DNA from: Paragorgia papillata
Taxonomy: Eukaryota; Cnidaria; Anthozoa; Scleralcyonacea; Coralliidae
Length of the DNA: 64,000 bases
Direction of reading: 5' to 3'
Assembly: GCA_035771165.1 (NCBI GenBank)
Contig: JAWNZC010000291.1
Coordinates: forward strand, 1,075,001 to 1,139,000
Below, piece by piece: positions 58,019 to 64,000 of this stretch (the first letter of the stretch is position 1; each line of letters opens with the position of its first letter). The position numbers and the translations under genes are program-made. The notes beneath the pieces are model-generated. The model was not told the DNA's origin. It worked only from the letters and a program-made list of their open reading frames with translations, and did no database searches.

Positions 58019-60422
58019 ATGAATCATGTAGCGGTGGCTACGAAGGAGCAACTTAATGGAGGGACTCAACGTAGACGAAGAAGGCAAGTTGAAGTTAAAA
58101 AACGAATAGACGAAGATGTACTTATGGCGAGCTCTTCAGGAGACGTAGCTTGGCTGGAACAAACGTTAAGGAAGAATGTCAAAAAAGCACTGAGTCACAC
58201 CAAAGAACAGGTAAAATATATACTTAAATAGTCCGTTACAGTAACTTGTTAAAGCCCTAGTCAAACGAGAACGCAAGTCATCGCAAGTTGGCAGTCACGC
58301 TATCTCAGCCAGCCCCTCTGAATAGTTTCCCGAAAATATCATGTACCGTGACAAAGTTAAAACTTGTTTAAAACACTCATGAAACCTTTATTTTGTTAAT
58401 TTGGGTGTTCAAACGACCGCCACAGAAATTCTGACTGCCAACTTGCGATGACTTGCGTTCTCGTTTGATTAGGGCTTAACAAATTGTTAAGTATCTGTAA
58501 AATATTAAATTGAAGGTTCCTTTTTTTGTTATATACAGTGTATTGTATTATTTATATATTGATTTATAACTAACATTTTGAAAACGCAAGCAGTATTAAA
58601 TTGGTTAAAAGCCGTGTTGAAATAGTGTGGAAATTTAATATTAAACACTCAACCTGCAGGCTTGTCCAGCCCATTCGTGTTCCCACTGTAATTTCTCATT
58701 CTCCCAAACTTCCCCCTGTGTTTCTATAACTCTATATAGAAACATGGAAAATGTTTTCTATTTCTTAAATATTGATATATTTATATAGTTTATATATTTT
58801 ATATATTTATTTATATATTTTATATATTTATATAATTATTTATATATTTATATACAGTCATTGGCACCTAAGCGTGTACACCACCCGTCAAAACATGTTT
58901 TATGTCAACGTCAAAGTTAACTGTTTACCTTGGAAACGTATTAGGTTTTCATTGAACCAATGCATTATTGTCACATGAATGCACCCTTAGCCAATCACGT
59001 CTAGCCAATCCCACGGTGTTGATTTCAAAACGGTTAACTCTGGCTTAAATTTAGAGCATGTTTTGATGGGTGGTGCACACGCTTAGGTGCCAATGACTGT
59101 ATTATGGGTTAAAAGTTTCTTTTTACTTCATTCTCACACAGGGTTTCAGCACAATTCATTTGGCAGCAATGAATGGACACTTGGAGTGTCTAAAAGTGTT
59201 GATAGAAAAACAACGTATACCAGTGGATGCTGAAAGTCTTACAGGATGGAGGGCAGTTCACCTTGCTATTAACAAAAAGAACAAAACTAGATCTCTCAAG
59301 TGTCTTAATTATCTGTTAGAGCAAGGTGCTGACCCATCAAAGTAAGTACGAACTTAACTCTGCAGCACCAAAAGAAACTACCTGAAGACAAACCCTTTTT
59401 TGACGCCCAGAAAGCGAAAAGATCAGTAACACTAACTTCATTTTTAGCCAACCCAGGGGACCAACTGAGAACGACCTTATCTGAGAATGACCTTATGACA
59501 TGTAACGTCATCAGGGCCCCAAAAAAGTGACCCATGTGACATCATCAGGGGCCCCAAAAAGTGATCCATGTGGACGTCATCAGGGGTCCCAAATTGATAA
59601 TTTGCCCTGGCCCCACAATTTCTCTTAGTGGCCCTGACCCCCCCCCCCCCCCCCCAAAAAAAAAATAAAAAAATCTGCTATGCCTTTTTCCTCAGACTGG
59701 CCAAAACCATTACTCAATTTTAAAATGTATGATTGAACCAAACTTTAATATATTTTTCTCTTTTTTTTTAACACAGGCCTAACCGTAACGGCTTTACTCC
59801 AGTGCATCAAGCAGCAGCGACCGGTCAGGTCAACTGTCTTCATTCTCTAATTGATGCTGGAGCAATCATAGATAGTTATGACTCAGAGAATCTAAAGCCT
59901 GTGGATTATGCAAGGATATGGGGACACAGAATTTGTGTACGGATTCTCAATGCATGTCAGTGGCATATTGATAAGGGAAATGAATTAAAACACAGATTAA
60001 AAGTTACTGAAGATAGTCACAAAATACAAGAAGAGCTTGATAAACTTAATGTTGAAGAAAAAGTGTACAAAGTTGAGCAAAATAAAGTTGCCTTTGAAAG
60101 CTGGCTTGTGCATAAAGGCCTTCCAGATCAACTGGACTGTTATGAACCGTTTTCAACAAACGTTCTTGAGCATAAACCCCCTGTGAAAACCAAGAAAAGT
60201 CCTTCACCTGTTTTACCAAAGCTTACCACAACAGGAATAATGGCAAATACAATACCAGATCTTCCTGTCGAGTTAAAAACAAATTATCGTTACTTTGATG
60301 AATTTGATGCAGAAAAAAAACTAGACTTGATTCCACTTGCTAATATTTCCACAACAAAAAGAAAGCAAAGGGCACAAGACACGTTTAGAGCTATGAGAGA
60401 TGCTGGTTCTCAAAGTCCATAA
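58019..60422 (+). CDS. ANKRD53: Ankyrin repeat domain protein, ANKRD53-like
   Basis: Three exons in frame, 58019-58210, 59142-59341 and 59777-60422, give 345 aa. Exon 1 supplies a basic N-terminus and a DVAWLEQTLRK capping helix. Ankyrin repeats follow at about residues 65-185: FSTIHLAAMNGHLECLKVLI, WRAVHLAINKKNKTRSLKCL plus YLLEQGADP, and FTPVHQAAATGQVNCLHSLI. The last repeat runs into KPVDYARIWGHRICVRIL and a charged helix. That arrangement, including the extra-long loop in the second repeat and the K-P-(I/V)-D-(Y/F)-x-(R/K)-I-W motif, matches ANKRD53 as I remember it. In mammals ANKRD53 binds PSRC1 and helps spindle dynamics and chromosome congression; the same role here is inference. The C-terminal 130 residues are lysine-rich and low in structure. 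Start chosen as the first ATG in frame. Exon 2 donor is AA|GTAAGT and exon 3 acceptor AACACAG. Confidence 0.8.
58252..58477. mobile_element. Foldback MITE, family E
   Basis: AGCCCTAGTCAAACGAGAAC with GCAAGTCATCGCAAGTTGGC at the left, mirrored at 58434-58477. The centre is shared with 14680-14835. Intron 1 of the ANKRD53-like gene. Confidence 0.75.
58853..59101. mobile_element. Foldback MITE
   Basis: TACAGTCATTGGCACCTAAG with CGTGTACACCACCC and AAAACATG, mirrored at about 59055-59101. It ends 40 bp before exon 2 of the ANKRD53-like gene. Confidence 0.75.
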
Positions 60423-60479
60423 GAGTTTGATAATTATTATATTACGTAGTGGCAAAATTTTGCCTCTAAACAATATGTT

Positions 60480-60960
60480 ATTGAATTGAATTGTCATTAT
60501 AAATGCACAGTCTTTATCTGTATAAAGCCCAGGGAAGTATACAGATAAAGACAAAACCTTATGAAATTTTAACTAAATTAGTTAATTACCTCGAACCCTA
60601 GCATTAAGCGTAATACCCTGGGTACCAGAGGCTCTGAGTTTGTGTTTGGGAGAGGGAGAGCCTCTGGTCTCGCGAGCTTCAAAGGAAGTCCGATAATTAT
60701 TCTTTCCACAGTGAGTTAGAATTGCGATAAAATCCATAGTTTCCTAGACAGTGTGCTTTTCTTCCTGTCGAGGACTTTGAACAATCATAACATCGCAACA
60801 TGCGTTTCAAATTTCACTCAACTGTGAGAATAATCAACAGGAAGTAACTCACCAAAGTGAGATTTGAAACAAACTCAGAGCCTCTGGTACCCAGGGTACA
60901 TTAAGCCTATAGTATGTGGCTTAATAACGCCTCGGTTCTTGGTAATCTGAACTCTTACTT
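60480..60960. repeat. Second copy of the 270-850 dispersed repeat, interrupted by a foldback element
   Basis: Left part 60480-60609 and right part 60900-60960 match 270-406 and 702-800. A 290-bp foldback element (60610-60899) with ends around ACCCTGGGTACCAGAGGCTC and inverse separates them, flanked by direct ATTAAGC (60603-60609 and 60900-60906). Confidence 0.65.
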
Positions 60961-61020
60961 TGTTTATGATCACCTGAGTTTTCTTTGATGTACCGTGGTT
61001 GTTTATTTATAATAATTACT

Positions 61021-61114
61021 CCCAACCACACATAAATCAAGTTAATGCCCCAGGCTGATATACAGTATAATTTATTAGCCCAGGTCAATTAACTTGATTT
61101 ATGCGTGGTTGGGA
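61021..61114. mobile_element. Short foldback element
   Basis: CCCAACCACACATAAATCAA with GTTAAT and its inverse around about 40 bp. Confidence 0.6.
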
Positions 61115-61275
61115 AAATAAGGATTAATCAATGGTCATAAATGTGATAAAGGATTTATCATTGCAACTAAAGTGTTTTTTAGACAACCTCTGTGATAATG
61201 AACTCAGTATCTCAGTTTTCTTAGGCAACCTTTGTGACGTAGTTACCTCAGGTTTGGTAACTAACCTATACTTAA

Positions 61276-61789
61276 TTATTCTGGTTTTTCAAGTCCTTCA
61301 CGTACTATAGACACACATTCAACTGAACACTGACATCCAATCTGATGTGCCTTCCTTGTTATTTCCTGGAAACCCATCTTGTTATAAAATGCTACCGAGT
61401 TCAACGCAGCTGACACTGTTAAACATTCTGCTCCCTTCTCGGTAACCAAGACCTCTTCTTATAAAACCAGGATCAACAAACAATCTTTTTATTTCTATTC
61501 GAATAATTTTTGGTGATAATCCACAGCCCAACTTTACAGCACCATCTTCAATATGTTCAATATGATGAATAAATCCAGCCAAAGTACTGCCTTCTTTTAT
61601 GACGATAATCTCTTTGTTTTTCAAAGAAGGGACATATGTTTGTCTGGTTTGTGTGCCAGCCCAAATTTCAATTTCTTTATCATCGTAATGGCTAGCACAG
61701 ATCTGTCGTATGGAACAAGTGTCAATATGACAGATACGATCAGCATCAATCTCTTTTCCTGCTTCCAGAGTAAACACAGATCTATCCAT
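61276..61789 (-). pseudogene. GNAT-family N-acetyltransferase, single exon, frameshifted
   Basis: Starts MDRSVFTLEAGKEIDADRIC, continues IDTCSIRQICASHYDDKEIE and IWAGTQTR, then reaches the acetyl-CoA-binding motif region KRLFVDPGFIRRGLG. There the frame shifts by one base (about 61437-61445). The other frame carries on with EKGAECLTVSAALNSVAFYN, KMGFQEITRKAHQIG and ends GLEKPE at 61276. The two halves are the expected consecutive parts of a GNAT enzyme (motif A, then the beta5 region and the SVAFYxKMGF motif). About ten residues of the helix after RRGLG seem to be missing at the junction. The family transfers acetyl from acetyl-CoA to an amine; the substrate is unknown. The absence of introns and the C-S-I-R-x-I/L-C-A-x-H-Y and I-x-x-W-A-G pattern are typical of bacterial members. 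It may be a decayed gene or contain a sequencing error. Confidence 0.7.
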
Positions 61790-62034
61790 TTTTTACAGTA
61801 AATAAATGACTTGAAAATAAACAAAATTTGCAACACAACATCAACAACAACCATTCACAACAACACCACACCACAATTAGCCCCAGTCTTTTTGGCCGTG
61901 GTTCAATATATAGCGACTTAAACAAAGTACTTCAAGTCTTTCAACGTCAATACTCCAATTTCAAAGATAAAACTCGATTTATTTTTATATTTTAACACCT
62001 TCTTTTGTTGAAACTTGATTGCAGTTCATTCATA
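61790..62034. promoter_or_regulatory. Short divergent intergenic region
   Basis: Only 245 bp separate the leftward GNAT start from the rightward TEX261 start, so TEX261's promoter must lie here or inside the GNAT locus. CACAACA-type simple sequence is present; no defined promoter motif is claimed. Confidence 0.45.
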
Positions 62035-63958
<1,924 letters not shown>

Positions 63959-64000
63959 ATTGTATAGCTGGTAGGGAAGGAGGGAGGGGGTTAGGTCTTT

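Overview
The window is nuclear DNA of an animal. Coding sequence is split into many short exons with GT-AG introns, non-coding DNA is AT-rich, and several genes belong to metazoan families (a cilium protein, a smoothelin-type calponin-homology protein, TEX261). The density of small foldback elements and the presence of a GCC2/GCC3-type cysteine-rich receptor would fit an early-branching marine invertebrate such as a sponge or cnidarian. That placement is inference; no marker gene fixes the phylum.

Layout. 1-8.2 kb: repeat-rich DNA with two phase-compatible minus-strand exons (1313-1464, 3539-3626) of an unidentified gene, and a cluster of nested foldback elements (5.9-7.9 kb). 8.27-22.93 kb (minus): a complete six-exon smoothelin-like gene of 503 aa with a 10.6-kb first intron full of mobile elements, including an 8-bp-TSD hAT transposon. 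23-29.5 kb: no gene recognised; foldback elements and GGAA repeats. 29.56-43.42 kb (minus): CFAP58, 18 exons, 875 aa, complete, with introns packed with microsatellites, foldback elements and a 5S-rRNA-derived SINE. 43.4-45.6 kb: foldback element, a GACCAT minisatellite and another MITE. 45.62-56.98 kb (minus): an 18-exon gene for a 491-aa type I membrane protein (signal peptide, cysteine-rich GCC2/GCC3 repeats, one membrane helix, short tail) that grew by an internal tandem duplication of an exon block together with its introns. 58.02-60.42 kb (plus): ANKRD53-like ankyrin gene, three exons, 345 aa. 61.28-61.79 kb (minus): a single-exon GNAT acetyltransferase of bacterial look, broken by a frameshift. 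62.03-63.96 kb (plus): TEX261, with a decayed duplicate of its second exon.

The reading frames of the four large multi-exon genes were checked exon by exon. Every splice junction keeps phase, which is the main support for the models. There is no operon-like organisation. The cysteine-rich receptor and the ANKRD53-like gene are divergent, as are the GNAT locus and TEX261 (about 245 bp apart). CFAP58 is a ciliary axoneme factor, ANKRD53 is a mitotic-spindle factor in mammals and TEX261 is an early-secretory-pathway protein, so no shared pathway is apparent.

Much of the remaining DNA is mobile or repetitive: at least six families of short foldback/MITE elements recur within the window, several nested in one another, together with SINE copies, LINE 3' fragments, minisatellites and tetranucleotide arrays. 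Repeat boundaries are read by eye and are approximate unless a target-site duplication is given.
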